A DNA stretch of 64,000 bases from Furcasterigmium furcatum (GCA_001599815.1 BCIA01000008.1:186001-250000); one strand, 5' to 3'. Shown: positions 41,144 to 52,722, numbered from the stretch's first letter. The notes: generated by a model from the letters alone, not told the origin. Program-made: numbers and translations.

Positions 41144-42370
41144 ATGCCCGAATCGGCAGTCGAGCAGTTCACGGCCCAGTGGGCCCAGCCCAGCGACGTC
41201 TTCTCGGTCCTCCTCATCGTCGGAGGCGACGTCGTCCAGCTTGCCGTCGCGGCCCTCGCCGGCCGATCAATCACCCCCGTCGCCTTCTCCTTCGGATGGG
41301 TCGCCTACGCCATCTCCGCCGTCGTGTCCGCCGTCGGCGAGAACCGCCTGGTCCGCTGCGCCCCCGAGGTCCCCTGCAAGGTCTTCAACCTGCGCTCGGG
41401 CTACGAGCGCGCCAACAACTCGTGGCTCCTCGCCCGCCTCGTCAAGACCTACGAGTCCTGGATGCCCGCCGAGACGCGCGCCGCCAGATCGACCCTCTGG
41501 CTCCCGCCCCCCCTCCCCGACGAGGCCGAGGGCCCGCGGAATCTGCACGGCGACGAGCACTCGCTCGTCGCTCTCTGCATCACCGTCTTCCGGTGGGAGG
41601 ACCAGGGCCCCAACGGCCCCGTCCCGGCCTACCCGGCCCCGGACTTGCTCTGGTGGAGCGGCTTCCTCGTGTCCGCCATCCAGATCGCCATCAGCACCAT
41701 CCCCTGGGCCCAGCGCGGCAACTGGGCCATCTTCCTGGTCACAACCGCCGGCACCGTCCTGGCGTACGCCTCCGCCTCGCTCCCGCAGTGGCGCCTCGAG
41801 AAGTGGCACACGCGGCGCACCTCGGAGGACGTCGCCCTGGCCCCCGGCAACGGCTTCAAGCACATCATCATCGTCCTCGGCGCCGATCACGGGCTGAGCC
41901 TCGAGGCGCTGGCCGGGGGCAGGGCGCCGAACCTCCTCAGCACGCGCGTCTTCACCACCGTCATGGCCGCGCTCTGGCTCGCCTTCCTCATCGCGTGCAC
42001 CGGGCTCACGACCGACTCGTGGTTCCTGCTGGCCGTCGGCGGCCTGGGCATGGTGCAGAACCTCGTCGTCGCCGGCATGGCTAGGTCCCCTGCGGCGCTC
42101 GGGCTGCCCATCAAGCCGGCGCTCATGGAGGACGGGCGGCCGGAGATCTTCGCGGAGCGGAAGGTCATGTGGTCGCTGATGGCCCTGGAGGAGAAGAGGA
42201 AGGGCTGGGGAGCCATCCTTCTCCGAGAGTATTTCCCGAGAGACCTGCGTGACTGGGAGAAGGCGTGGTGGGAGTCGGAGGACCCCGAGGAGAGGAGGCG
42301 GCTGTTGAGGGAGGCCCAAGAGATGGAGGCGGACAAGATTCTGAAGAAGAATGCGAGACTACAAGGTTAG
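41144..42370 (+). CDS. Integral membrane protein, unknown function
   Basis: Single exon, 408 aa. Hydrophobic segments at about 19-40, 45-65, 167-188, 192-212, 268-287 and 291-311 suggest six or so membrane spans. A soluble loop of about 100 aa sits between the second and third, and there is a charged C-terminal tail (EEKRKGWGAILLREYFP then WEKAWWESEDPEERRRLLREAQEMEADK). I know no characterised homologue; it resembles fungal-only hypothetical membrane proteins. The motif SFGWVAYAISAVVSAVGENRL and the VVLGADHGLSLEALA-like block (IIIVLGADHGLSLEAL) may be useful for searches. There is no sign of transporter or enzyme motifs. Confidence 0.75.
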   Translation: MPESAVEQFTAQWAQPSDVFSVLLIVGGDVVQLAVAALAGRSITPVAFSFGWVAYAISAVVSAVGENRLVRCAPEVPCKVFNLRSGYERANNSWLLARLVKTYESWMPAETRAARSTLWLPPPLPDEAEGPRNLHGDEHSLVALCITVFRWEDQGPNGPVPAYPAPDLLWWSGFLVSAIQIAISTIPWAQRGNWAIFLVTTAGTVLAYASASLPQWRLEKWHTRRTSEDVALAPGNGFKHIIIVLGADHGLSLEALAGGRAPNLLSTRVFTTVMAALWLAFLIACTGLTTDSWFLLAVGGLGMVQNLVVAGMARSPAALGLPIKPALMEDGRPEIFAERKVMWSLMALEEKRKGWGAILLREYFPRDLRDWEKAWWESEDPEERRRLLREAQEMEADKILKKNARLQG

Positions 42371-42638
42371 ACTGGGACTGCTGCTACAGTGATTATCCTT
42401 CTCACTGAGCGCGACTACACTGCCAGGCCGTAGTGTGTGTCATTTAGAAAGCTATAAATCTCGTGTACGTGAGTGCAGAACTGTCAATAGACAGTCCGGC
42501 GCCTCGGGGGTATTTCTAAAAACGAAAAAGCAAAGCCGATCATCCGGCATCATGAACACGCTGCCACATCTTCGTTCCGTGACTCCGTGCGACCCCATGT
42601 GGCCGGAATGCCGTGCCAATGTGAAAACCCATCTCGTC

Positions 42639-45600
42639 CTACACCTGGAGATTTCCCAGCAGGACCTCGATCTTCCTCATCAGGTCCGCGATGCGGAAAG
42701 GCTTCGAAACAACGTCGTCCATTCCCCCCTTGAGCGCGGCAGAAATCTGCTCATCACGCACATTGGCGGTCACAGCAATGACAGGCACATGGGAGGAAAT
42801 GACGCCCGAGTTCTCCATCTTGCGGATCTCTCCCACGCAGGTGAGGCCGTCCATATTGGGCATCTCGAGATCCATGAGGATCACAGATAGCTTGGCCCCG
42901 CCGCTTGTGTAGAAGGCCGATCGGCGAAGGAAGGTGAGGGCCTCGATCCCATCGTTCGCGACGTTGACGCTGCACCCGCGCTTCTTCAGCAGCTTCATCA
43001 GGACGTGTTGATTGACCAGGTTGTCCTCGACCACCAGCACCTCCAGGTCGTGAGGGTCGAACTTGCGCGCCGGAAACGTCTTGGTAGCAGCCAGGTCTGC
43101 CATTCCTCCTTGAGAGGACAGATCCTGTCGCTGGGGGGCGAGGGGATGGGAGAGACTTGACGTGTCTCGTTGCTGCTCCAAATCCAGCGCCTCGGCGTCT
43201 CCTTGGTGACTCGGTGCGCTCGCCCTGCGGGCCATGATGAAGAATCCGAACGTACTGCCGGTGGCAGCCTTGGACGCAACGCCGATCTGGCCTCCATGAA
43301 GCTCGGCTAGCTGACGCGAGATGAAGAGTCCGAGGCCACTACCACCATATTGGGCGTGGGTTCGCGGTGAGGCTTGAGAGAATCGCTCGAACAGAACCTT
43401 CATCTCAGCCGGCGTCAGGCCAACCCCTGTATCGCTGACCCTGAAATTCAGGTAGAGTATATCACCGGCGCCCCAGTCCTCCCCCATCGCGACGTCACTA
43501 TTTTGTGTCCTTGTCGGGATGTATTGGAAGTCGGGGATGTTGACAGACAGAGGAAGATCCTGAGAGACGCCAATGGACACGGTGATCGCCCTCTTGGAGG
43601 CACCGCCAGCTGTGAACTTGATCGCGTTCGTGATGAGATTGATGAGGATCTGAAGCACCCGGCTCGGGTCCAGCATCATGAAATCGACCCCGAGATCGGA
43701 AAACGAGGAGTGAACCTCACAAGACATCTCGATGTCCTTGGCCTGCAGTTCAGGATCAAACATCTTGACGGCGCGTCTGACGACTTGAACTGGCTGGGCG
43801 ACGACTGGGGTGATGACGAGCAGGTTGGAGTCCAGTTTGGAGACAGTCAAGATATCGTCGACGATGGACTTTTGGTGCTGGACACACAACGATATCGTCT
43901 GCGCGGCATCGACGCAACTGCTGATGGCGTCCATTGTCGGAGGCACATCGCTCGCCTGTCCCAACGTGGACAGGATGTCGTCTGCGCACTGAAGAATGGC
44001 CGAAAGCGGGTTCCTCATTTCGTGCGACGTGATATCGATGAACTCGTTCTGCTGCCGCCGGGTCTCCTCGGCCTCCTGGAGGCGCCTGTTTTGCAGCCCC
44101 TGTGCCCATTTCAGGTGGGAGATATCCGTGATGGAACCCATAATCGAACGAATGGAACCATCTGATGCGAATTCAGGCTGGGCCGTGGCCAGCAGCCAGT
44201 AGTCGATGGCCTCCTCGTGCAGGTCGACGGGGTGCATGAGGATTTTCTTCATTTGGATCTCATCCGACCAGGACTGCTTATCGACGATCATGCGGCGCCA
44301 GCCTTCTTCCATGGTGGTCTTGCTGCTGTCTTCGATTTGCTCCATCCACGACATTTCGTAGAGAGTGTCTCTTGGATGGCCAGTCATCTCGAAATACCGG
44401 TCGTTCGCCTCGAGAAGAACGCCTTCGGGGCTGACCAGGTACATGCCTAACGGCGAGAGCTCCGTCATCCTCCTCATTCGGCTTGTCTGTATGGCGAGCT
44501 GCTGCGCCAGCTGCTCTTGTTCCAGGGCAGCTGCCTCGGCAAGGTCCCTGCTCTTCCGCACTTCGTCTTCATAGAGCATGAAGGAAGCCAGGGAGGTGGA
44601 AAGCTGCCGGTTAAGCATGGCGGTGAATGCCTTGTACTCGTCGTCGTATGGCCTTCGGGGGTTGATGCCGAGTAGGAGGAATGCCAGCACGTTCTCCCCG
44701 TTGGTCGGACGCACAGGGAAAATGACGGCCTGGTGGCACGGCTCTTCGAATCCACGCCACTGGATCCCATCCAGAAGATCCTCTGGCAGGGTTCCGTCTC
44801 TGGTGTGCAAGAGAGTCGGCTCCTTCGTTCGCATGGCCGCCCTGAACGCCGGCACAAATCCACCGCGACTTCTTTTCAGGTCCAGCTGCTTCGGCGCGGC
44901 GACATGGCCGTCGGGGACGCCGATAGAGCCCTCGAGGAAGCACGATTTGGAAGAAATGGTGCTCCCGGAGGAAATGGAGGACTCGTTGTCGTCCTCGGCG
45001 TCGCCCACGGAATACAGAACCGCGAAGGGAACGTCGAAGTGGTTGTCCTCGAGACTGTCGCCGAGCAGTTTCCAGAACTGCTTTGCCGTCTTCGCGCGCG
45101 ATACGTTCTCCCCGACCTGGCTGATGGTCTTCATTCTTCTGTTTCTGAGGACGGACTGGGTCGTCTCGAACGGCGCATTGTAAAAGCCGAGAATCCGCTT
45201 GGTGCCGCCGTACAGAGGCGTCCAGGACCAGGAGTAGAACGTCTCTTCCACGAAACCACGGCGTTCGATCGGCAGATAGTCGTCCTCTTTTCGAATACTG
45301 ACTCCAGTTCTGGCGCATTCGGCAAAGATGCCACTCACTGCATCCCACAGCTCCGAAAAGGGGCCAGAAAATCCGGTTCCCATGAGGGAGGGATGCTTGT
45401 TGCCAGCGACCTCGGCAGCGTAAGCCTCGTTGTAAAGCATGGTGAGGTCGGTCCCCCAGAACAGAGCGGCAGGGTGAGGATTGCCCATGACTAGGTTAAC
45501 CGTCTGACGGAATTCGGGAGACCAGCTTTCCATGGGCCCCAGCGGTGTTCTCTCCCATCTCACGGTCCTGGCAAAGGCAATATGAGGCGAGAGGATCCCC

Positions 45601-46340
45601 CTGGGCTTGCGCACCGTCCAGTCGGAGACAGCCTTCTCGGGGGTTGCGAGGTGTATCGTCGCCCCCTGGGATGAGTTGCTTGTCCCCTCCGAAGTCGACC
45701 CCTGGTTCGGAACAGGCTGGGAGGAACGGGAGGACGCAGCCACTGGTCTGGCCGAGAAGACCGCGGTGCCTGCTGCTGTTGATGTCGCCTCAGTCGGAGC
45801 CACTGGGGGCTCTGGCTGCGTCTTTGCAGGCTGTACCTCGGCCAGGGGTGCCGGGCGCAAGGCCAGGGCTGCACAAGGAGCAGCCGTGCCATCTGCGGGC
45901 GCGGTCAAAAGATTGCCGGTGACCAGACGCCAGCGCTGACGGACGGTCGATCCAGTCCACAGCATGCCGCGGTACACGAAGGATAGAGGAAAGACATCGC
46001 GAGAGTTGTCGAACTTGGTGACACCGGTGGCCCAGCTGCTGAAGTCCTCGTAGCTCGCGTCATTTACGTCCTGCGCCGCCTCCGGCTCGTCGTGCCCGCT
46101 TCCCTGGACAGCGTCAAAGAGACGCTCGTGTAGGCGCAAGGCGGCGTTGCAGAAGATGGGCAGGATGCGTTTTGCGCCCACAGTAACGCTCTCGTCTGGG
46201 TCAAGATCGACGACGAACGTGGGGCGCGAGTCCTGATCGAGGACCTCGGTGATGCTGAGGCCATCGAACTCGTGCAGAGAGTTGCGCCTATCCACCTCGA
46301 CTTCTGAGACGGAGTCCTGGATTGGAGGATCGTCGGTCAT
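42639..46340 (-). CDS. Hybrid histidine kinase
   Basis: Single exon of 1233 aa from the ATG at 46340 (MTDDPPIQDSVSEV); an upstream in-frame ATG at 46460 would add 40 aa. Order: long N-terminal sensor region with WERTPLGPMESW and LFWGTDLTMLYNEAY blocks, GAF-like region, PAS-like domain (LSPLGMYLVSPEGVLLEANDRYF), coiled linker, HisKA with the phospho-acceptor His in DITSHEMRNPLSAIL (about 771), HATPase with N box LITNAIKFT, G1 DTGVGL and G2 GSGLGLFISRQ, and a C-terminal receiver with phospho-acceptor Asp in VILMDLEMPNMDG (about 1155) and Lys in VSKPF. It should feed a phosphorelay (Ypd1, Ssk1/Skn7). The fungal HHK class was not assigned. No membrane segment is seen, so the kinase is probably cytosolic. 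Confidence 0.92.
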   Translation of the reverse strand: MTDDPPIQDSVSEVEVDRRNSLHEFDGLSITEVLDQDSRPTFVVDLDPDESVTVGAKRILPIFCNAALRLHERLFDAVQGSGHDEPEAAQDVNDASYEDFSSWATGVTKFDNSRDVFPLSFVYRGMLWTGSTVRQRWRLVTGNLLTAPADGTAAPCAALALRPAPLAEVQPAKTQPEPPVAPTEATSTAAGTAVFSARPVAASSRSSQPVPNQGSTSEGTSNSSQGATIHLATPEKAVSDWTVRKPRGILSPHIAFARTVRWERTPLGPMESWSPEFRQTVNLVMGNPHPAALFWGTDLTMLYNEAYAAEVAGNKHPSLMGTGFSGPFSELWDAVSGIFAECARTGVSIRKEDDYLPIERRGFVEETFYSWSWTPLYGGTKRILGFYNAPFETTQSVLRNRRMKTISQVGENVSRAKTAKQFWKLLGDSLEDNHFDVPFAVLYSVGDAEDDNESSISSGSTISSKSCFLEGSIGVPDGHVAAPKQLDLKRSRGGFVPAFRAAMRTKEPTLLHTRDGTLPEDLLDGIQWRGFEEPCHQAVIFPVRPTNGENVLAFLLLGINPRRPYDDEYKAFTAMLNRQLSTSLASFMLYEDEVRKSRDLAEAAALEQEQLAQQLAIQTSRMRRMTELSPLGMYLVSPEGVLLEANDRYFEMTGHPRDTLYEMSWMEQIEDSSKTTMEEGWRRMIVDKQSWSDEIQMKKILMHPVDLHEEAIDYWLLATAQPEFASDGSIRSIMGSITDISHLKWAQGLQNRRLQEAEETRRQQNEFIDITSHEMRNPLSAILQCADDILSTLGQASDVPPTMDAISSCVDAAQTISLCVQHQKSIVDDILTVSKLDSNLLVITPVVAQPVQVVRRAVKMFDPELQAKDIEMSCEVHSSFSDLGVDFMMLDPSRVLQILINLITNAIKFTAGGASKRAITVSIGVSQDLPLSVNIPDFQYIPTRTQNSDVAMGEDWGAGDILYLNFRVSDTGVGLTPAEMKVLFERFSQASPRTHAQYGGSGLGLFISRQLAELHGGQIGVASKAATGSTFGFFIMARRASAPSHQGDAEALDLEQQRDTSSLSHPLAPQRQDLSSQGGMADLAATKTFPARKFDPHDLEVLVVEDNLVNQHVLMKLLKKRGCSVNVANDGIEALTFLRRSAFYTSGGAKLSVILMDLEMPNMDGLTCVGEIRKMENSGVISSHVPVIAVTANVRDEQISAALKGGMDDVVSKPFRIADLMRKIEVLLGNLQV

Positions 46341-46717
46341 CTCGAAAGATCCATGGATGAGAATCAATGTTCCAAATCGGTGAGAGAGCTTGAAGAGGGG
46401 GAAGTTGCTGCCAAGGCACGCACTCCGGTAGACGGTTGTGCCGCCCCACACCGCCGCCAAGGACTCACCGATCTGGCCCCTGTTTCTCGATCATTCGCTC
46501 CTTCCCCTGTACACCTATCGTCAACCTGATCTCAATTTTGCAGAAGGCGCCCCTGAGCAAATTAGCTAGGTACCGAGGTACGAAGGCCACAGCAAGACGG
46601 TCCGGAGCTCACATCACGGTCAGACGCCGGTCGCGACACGGGGTATCATTTCATTCTGGCTTAGCGACTGTGCTCTCGTGTGGCGATACTATTTTCGACT
46701 TCCATGCAACCCATCTC
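46341..46717. other. Intergenic region kinase to antiporter
   Basis: Upstream region of the kinase gene and 3' flank of the antiporter gene; both are on the minus strand. Nothing else recognised. Confidence 0.4.
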
Positions 46718-49466
46718 CTACGTGCTGACATGGGAATCTACACTCAGCTTCCTCTGCGGCCTGGCGACCTCCCGCTGCTGCTTCGCCTGGACAACCATGA
46801 GACTGATGTTCGTGATGCTGGTCTTCTTGATCTCCGCCGTGACGGCGGCCGCCACGGGGCCCAGAACATGCTTGGGGTCCTCCGACAGGGCCGAGACCTC
46901 CTCGATGTCGGGGGTTCCTGTGGCCGTGACGGATCGGCCCAACAGGAAGATGGTCGACTTGTTCAACTCCGCGCGAGCAGACAAGAAGCCAGAGGCAAGA
47001 AGGCCAGTGTTGCCGCCGTGCGCCGCCTGCATCTCCACAAAGTGGACGCGGCTCGATATGGCAGGGTCGACAGCGTCCTTGATGGCGCCAAAGTCGGCGT
47101 ACGAGGGCGAGTCGTTGGATGCAGCATCCACGACGGTCAGGTCAATGTCGTCGTTCTCTGCCAGCTGAAGCGCCAGGCGCACTGCGTACACGTCATCCGC
47201 GAGACCGGCATACAGAACAAAGAGCTGTCGCTTGGTCGTCGTCTCGGCCGAGAAGAACTTGACGGCGGTGGGATCATGGAACTCGGAGGGGGCGGTGACG
47301 GAGGCAGCTGAAATCTGACGAGTGAGGGGGCGGCCAGCAGACTCCGAGTTCTTGGCTGGGCGGAAAAGAGTGCTGTCGATGTACGCCGCGACAGCCGCAG
47401 TTCCGCGACCAATGTCGAAGAGCTTGGCTGCAAAAGACAGGAAGTCGTTGTTGGCCAGGGGGTCGGTGCGGGGGGCCGCGCTGAAGAACGACTGCAACTC
47501 AGAGATGGTGCCGGTCTCGCTCCACGGGACGAGGATGAGATCGCTCTTGGCGTTGCCCGCCTCGTTGACGAGTGTGTCTGCAAACGAGTGCTGGGGCACG
47601 ACCGCAAGCTGGCCAGAGATGACAACGTCGCGCGTGGTGTTGTTGGCGCAGGTGCCGAAGGCCTTGATGATGGGGTCGTTCTCGGCATACTGCTCAATCT
47701 CGGACACCTTCATGACGGAGGAATTTCTCTCGCTAAGCTCAACAAGGCGGTGGCCGTGGATGCGTAGAAGCGACTGATGACCGGGTCTAGCGGTGGTGGC
47801 CACTGCCTTCTCGCCGCCGGGCTCATCGGAGGCCGATGGGGAATCGCCAGCGCGCTGTCCACTCGTGAACAGGCCGACGGTCGAGAGGAGGCTGGACAGG
47901 CCGTCTGTGCGGAGGTAGACCAGAATGCGGGAGGCCGCCTCGCCTTGCTCGCTCTCATCGTCATCGCCGGCACGGGCAATGGGAGTGCCGTCCCAGTTGA
48001 TGCGGCCCTGCTTCCAGAGCTGGAGCTTCCGCTGGTAGGAGGGCGGGTAGAGGAAGCTGACGGCAGGGGCGGTGGCGAAGGTGGTGACCAGAGCCATAAC
48101 AACGAACATGGTGAAAGTTCGGGTGCTTAGAATCCTGGCCTCGAGGCCGATGTTGAGAACGATGAGCTCAACGAGGCCCTTGCAGGACATGAGAGTGCCG
48201 ATGGTGAAGGACTCGCGCCAGACGAGGCCATTCATCCTGGCGCCAATGGTACCTCCGATGATCTTGCTGAGGAAGGCAACGATGATGATGCAGACGACAT
48301 ACGCCCAAGTGATGCCGCTGTCGAGGAGAGAGATGTCGGTGTTGATACCCGCATTGGCGAAAAAGAGCGGGACCAGAAGGGTCGAGATGAGATCCTCGAT
48401 CTTCTCGGTGAGCTTGATGGCGAAGCCTCCTTCGTGGGGGCACATCAGACCGATCATGAAGGCGCCGAAGATGGAGTGGACGCCGATGATGCTGGTGAAG
48501 AAGGCCGATGCCAGGACCATCAGCAGCGTGAGGGCAACGACTCCCTCGGTAGGGCCGTTTTCCAGGCTACGGGTCCTGCGCAGAACCCACATGAAGCAAG
48601 GGCGAACACCGTAGGCCAGGAGAAGCGCCCAGCCCACAGAGCACAGCAGCACGTAAATCGATGTCACACCTGCACCCGAGTTGACGAGGGTGACGCAGAG
48701 AGCGAGGAGGACCCAGCCGACAACGTCGTTGGCGATGCCCGAGGAGAGCACGATGACACCGACGTTGGTGTTGAGCAGCTTGAGGGCGGTCAGGATACGG
48801 CAGAGCACGGGGAAGGCGGTGATGGCCATGGCAACACCGATGAATAGGGCATAGACGGGGAACGAGATGGGCGCAAGGCCGGGCTCTTCGCCGAACTGGT
48901 TGTAGAGACCCCAGGCAACGGCAACACCGAGACCGAAGGGGATGGCCATGTCGAGCGAGGCGACGGAGATGGCCACGCGCCAGTTGCTGAGGAGGTAGTT
49001 CAGGTTGATCTCCAGGCCGACGAGGAACAAGAACAGGACGAGACCGAGGTTGGCGGCGAGCTTGAAGGAGGGCATCGACTCGGGAGGGAAGATGGCTTGG
49101 CTGAAGCCGGGGATGCGACCCATGATGGAAGGGCCGAGAATGATGCCCTAGACAAGGTTATCGGTCAGCGCCTGTAGCCGGAGGCATATCATGATCAGAT
49201 AAGATCATGCTGCGTACCGTGATGACCTCCGCGATGACTCTGGGCTCACGAATCTTGGAGAGGGGCCAGTACAGAGCCCTCGTCAGGGCAATGACCACTG
49301 TGGCCTGGATGATGAAGAGAACGAGGGGGTCGGCCTTGTTCCAGACGGTGGGATTGAGGCCCTCGAAGATGCCGGCCTGGGAGGGGGCGCGATCATCTTC
49401 CTCAGCTCGCTTGAGCAGCCACGAGGCGGCCTCGGAGGCCCAAGAGGATGCCATAGCGGCGGTCAT
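46718..49466 (-). CDS. kha1: K+/H+ antiporter, KHA1 type (CPA2 family)
   Basis: Two exons on the minus strand: 49466-49218 and 49147-46718, giving 892 aa; a second ATG at 49454 is equally possible. About 12 membrane spans occupy residues 40-450: PLVLFIIQATVVIALTRAL, IIAEV-type IAEVITGIILGPSIMGR across the junction, FLFLVGLEINL, AITAFPVLCRIL, IANDVVGWVLLALC with the conserved Asp pair (ND), GAFMIGLMCPHEGGFA and MSCKGLVELIVLNIG. A hydrophilic C-terminal half of about 430 aa follows, as in yeast Kha1. It exchanges K+ or Na+ for H+ in endomembranes. The neighbouring histidine kinase might be linked to ion or osmotic stress, but only proximity supports that. Confidence 0.9.
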
Positions 49467-50979
49467 CGTAGTCGATGGAGGGTGATACGAGTAGGGAGCC
49501 GGCCGGAGTGTCTCGCGACGAAACAAGAGAACCGTCCAAGTTGGCGGTTGGCGGGGTGCGAGAAGTGCGGTGAGGGCAGAGGAATGCCGACGCCGGGTCT
49601 TATATCGAGAGCTCCCACACCTCCTTCACCGGCAACGGCACCGGCCCCATGCCCTGTTGCTGCCGGCGTCGAGCTGTGCAGACCAAAATGATTCGCTTCT
49701 CGCACGCCAAGGCCTGCCACCCCGGGACTCCAGACGCCTGGCCAAATCGGGGGAACCGGGGGCTGGGTGGCATATTGATTTTCTTTCTTCTCGGAGGTCT
49801 CTGGTGTTGGGCGTGTCTCACATGCCCATCACTGGCAGAGACTTGCAGTTGTAGGGGGACATGGTGGGAGGATTCGGTCTCGACTGAGGAGATGTTTGTG
49901 CTGTGGGCAACTTCGCCGAGGTGGAGGTGGCGTGCCTTCCACTCCATGCATTCGCGACATCAGGGTGCACCTCCCGCCAGGTAGGGAAGGGACATGGAGG
50001 GTCTTCCTTCCATGAGCACATTTCATGGCGGGGAAGCAAGAAGCTCCCAGGTGCAGCCCATATTGCGGGCAAGGTGCAACGGACTGCTGGGGAGCTCTGG
50101 TGGAGAAGACCAAGCACTAAACTCTAACAACGATAAGGTCATCCAATGGGGTACCGGGCCTTTGGTACGCTCAAGGGCCCAGGTTGCCAGGCCCTAGCGA
50201 AGTGTGGTTACGCAAGCAGCCCTGCTGGAGACGAGCAATCCACAATGCTCTCCTATTAAATTCTTCCTCGACCACCACCCCTTCTGCTGCATCCCTCGCC
50301 CGCCCATCTGACCCAACCCACTCCCGCAGGCAGGCAACTGGCTGTGCCCTGCTGATCCCCTGCCGCCTTGGTGTGGCATTTCACAGGCGAATCACCGCGG
50401 TTCAAAGCGACCGGGAGCTCTTGGATCCCGTCCATGGCTTGTTGCTTGTGCCTGTGCCTCCGGCGGGCATGTCAAAGGCATGCCCTCCCTTGTTTGTCCT
50501 TGGCCAAAATAGGAGCCGCCCATCACTGCCAACAGCAGAATACGGGCACCACTTTCTTACGTTACACCCACGCGACTCAGCACACTCTTGGTATCTCGCT
50601 GATCCCTGGCCGGAGGCCTTGGTCTGCTTGGCTACCGCGGTTGAATCCAAATGCAAGATTATCGTCTCGGCAGTGAACATTCCCTGTCGTTCGCAAAGAT
50701 TCACCATTGCCAAGCCTGGGAATAGCAACACTTTTCGGCCTCTGGGGATGTGCTTCTCGCGCAATGAGGCCCGAAACAAGGCAGAATCAGTTATTGCCTC
50801 ACACTTGACCTTTCGTGGCGGTGCCGACTCGTCAATCCGCGTAACGCTCAATCCGGAAAGTCACAACCGAATTACTACTTAAGCGGGGGGCCGCCCAGAC
50901 TCGCCAGACTCAGTCAGCCTCCCCTTCTCACTACCGCTCACGAGAACCTCGTCCCTATCCGGACAGCGAAGCCAAGAAA
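49467..50979. other. 1.5-kb intergenic region
   Basis: Divergent upstream region of the antiporter and the PPxY protein. Many short overlapping frames, none with splice or family support. No RNA gene recognised. Confidence 0.45.
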
Positions 50980-51447
50980 ATGAGCCAGACAACGGACTTA
51001 AAAACCGGCTCTCCTCCGCCGTACGAGGAGGACAGGCGACGGGCTTCCAACGACGAGGCGCCGCCATTCGAGGAGCCACCCGCCTACGACGCCGGTTCTG
51101 AGGCCACCCAACCGCCGGCTGATGTCAAGGTGCGACCAGCAGAACAGGTCGCACAAACGACGTCGCGGAACGACTCGCGGTCCGGCAATCACGCAGGTCC
51201 ATCATCCTCACCCTCGGCGGCGGCCTCCTCTTCATCCTCAATGAACCCGATGAATCTCGTCCAGTCCTACAAGGACAAGCGCCGGGCGAAGGAGGCTGCC
51301 AAGAAGGTCGATTTCTACGAGAAGATGTATGGCTTCGTGCCCAAGAATGCCATGACTGAGGCCGAGTGGAGAGACGCCCGTGCCAGAGCGCCCCAGGTCA
51401 AAAAGCCTGTGAAACTTGGCGCCAGGCAGTACTTCGGGACGTTGTAA
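50980..51447 (+). CDS. Small PPxY-motif protein, unknown function (155 aa)
   Basis: Single exon. The N-terminus has two proline-rich motifs, SPPPYEED and EPPAYDAG, that fit PPxY and PPxY-like ligands of WW domains such as those in Rsp5/Nedd4 ubiquitin ligases. A Ser-rich disordered middle (about 75-90) follows, then a basic helix (SYKDKRRAKEAAKKVDFYEKMYGFVPKNAMTEAEW spans about 97-131) and a short tail ending RQYFGTL. No signal peptide or membrane segment. The FYEKMYGFVPKNAMTEAEW-type block looks the most conserved part. Adaptor function is inferred from the motifs only. Confidence 0.72.
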   Translation: MSQTTDLKTGSPPPYEEDRRRASNDEAPPFEEPPAYDAGSEATQPPADVKVRPAEQVAQTTSRNDSRSGNHAGPSSSPSAAASSSSSMNPMNLVQSYKDKRRAKEAAKKVDFYEKMYGFVPKNAMTEAEWRDARARAPQVKKPVKLGARQYFGTL

Positions 51448-52722
51448 GAGGAAGGTTGTTGACTGACTGACGGTCGCATGGTCGGGAGGGCGCCAACCAA
51501 CAACGGTCTTGAGGCGCGCGCCGCACTTTTAAATTGTTCATGGTGCACGGCATATTCGTGCTTTTCAGCGGTGATGATGCCATGAGGCACGAGGGCGTGG
51601 GCTGCTTGCTCCTTCATCAGACGCCAGACGAAGCAATGGAAATCACACATGTCCCCCCATCTGTGCCATCCCTCTCTCTCCCCACGGGCGGCCCCAGGTC
51701 ACTCCATTCCGGGCTCCGATGTGCCCATTACCTCACTAGTGAGGGCGCCACCGGCGGAACTAGGCAGGCCGCTGGGTATCGTGACAGAGGCTCATCTACG
51801 ACGACCCTCCCCCGCAAGCACTACGTCCACTTTCTCTCCGCGCTCTCCGCCCATCCCGCCACCCATCCGCCCCGCTGGCAGCCACAACGGCGGGTTGACA
51901 TGGCCCAGCCAGCCCTGGATGGGATGGTCGCATTCGCTTTTCCCGACGGTGGCCGAACTTGCGGCTCTCCCATCCCCCAACGACACCACGTCGCCACCAC
52001 GTCGAGCGGCGCGGTCGAATGCGCATCAGGCAGGCCCGTGATAGTGCCCTTGGCAGCGGGCTCGGCGGGGCGCAAGGAATGGGCAGCTAGCCGGATAGAG
52101 GCAGTTGGATTATCGAGGACAAGGTCGCCGAGATGTCATGCCACCAGTCGCGTGTGCTTGCGCGTATTCCCCGCGAGTTGCCAAGCCCGTGCCGAACCAA
52201 CGCCAAGGCGCTGGAAAAGGTCGAGAAGGCCCTGATAGGCCTGTCCGGCGCTCATCTTTGGGCTCACCTCACCTCACCGATGACAGGGGGCCCCAGAGAG
52301 ACGCCGGGTCCGCCTATCAGACGCGGACCGTCGCTCGATATGTACCCCATCCAGCACCCAAGTTGCGCTCTCCACTATCCTGCCAAGGGCCTTGGCCTGA
52401 CCGCGGTATCAAGAATCGAGAGAAGTGCATCCTCACCTGCCTCATTGGGGAGGTGGCCATCGCCCCTAATTCCCCAGGGTGCCCTACCTCTTGGGTTTTG
52501 GCCAGGGATGCTGTGAAAGTCTCGCCTCCCAGGTCGGGTCTCACACGAAGAACGCTCAGTCGGGTGTCTTTCTGGCCTGTCTGGCCTGTCTGGGTACGGG
52601 TATATGAACCTGGCACGCACGCCGCCTCTCATCGATCGTCCCTTCTCTCCTCTCTCCTGCGTGGCTCCCAGTCCTCCTTTTTTCTTCACTCCCTCCCAGC
52701 CCCAGTTTCAAGCCTGCCCAAT
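51448..52722. other. 1.3-kb region upstream of the SLC6-type transporter
   Basis: A long open frame in phase with the transporter starts at 52105 but shows no family similarity before 52723. A CT-rich leader occupies about 52620-52720. No separate gene supported. Confidence 0.45.

Noticed and set aside
52105..52722. N-terminal extension of the SLC6-type transporter
   Set aside because: Frame is open but the translation is unlike any NSS N-terminus and crosses a CT-rich leader; the ATG at 52723 fits the family.
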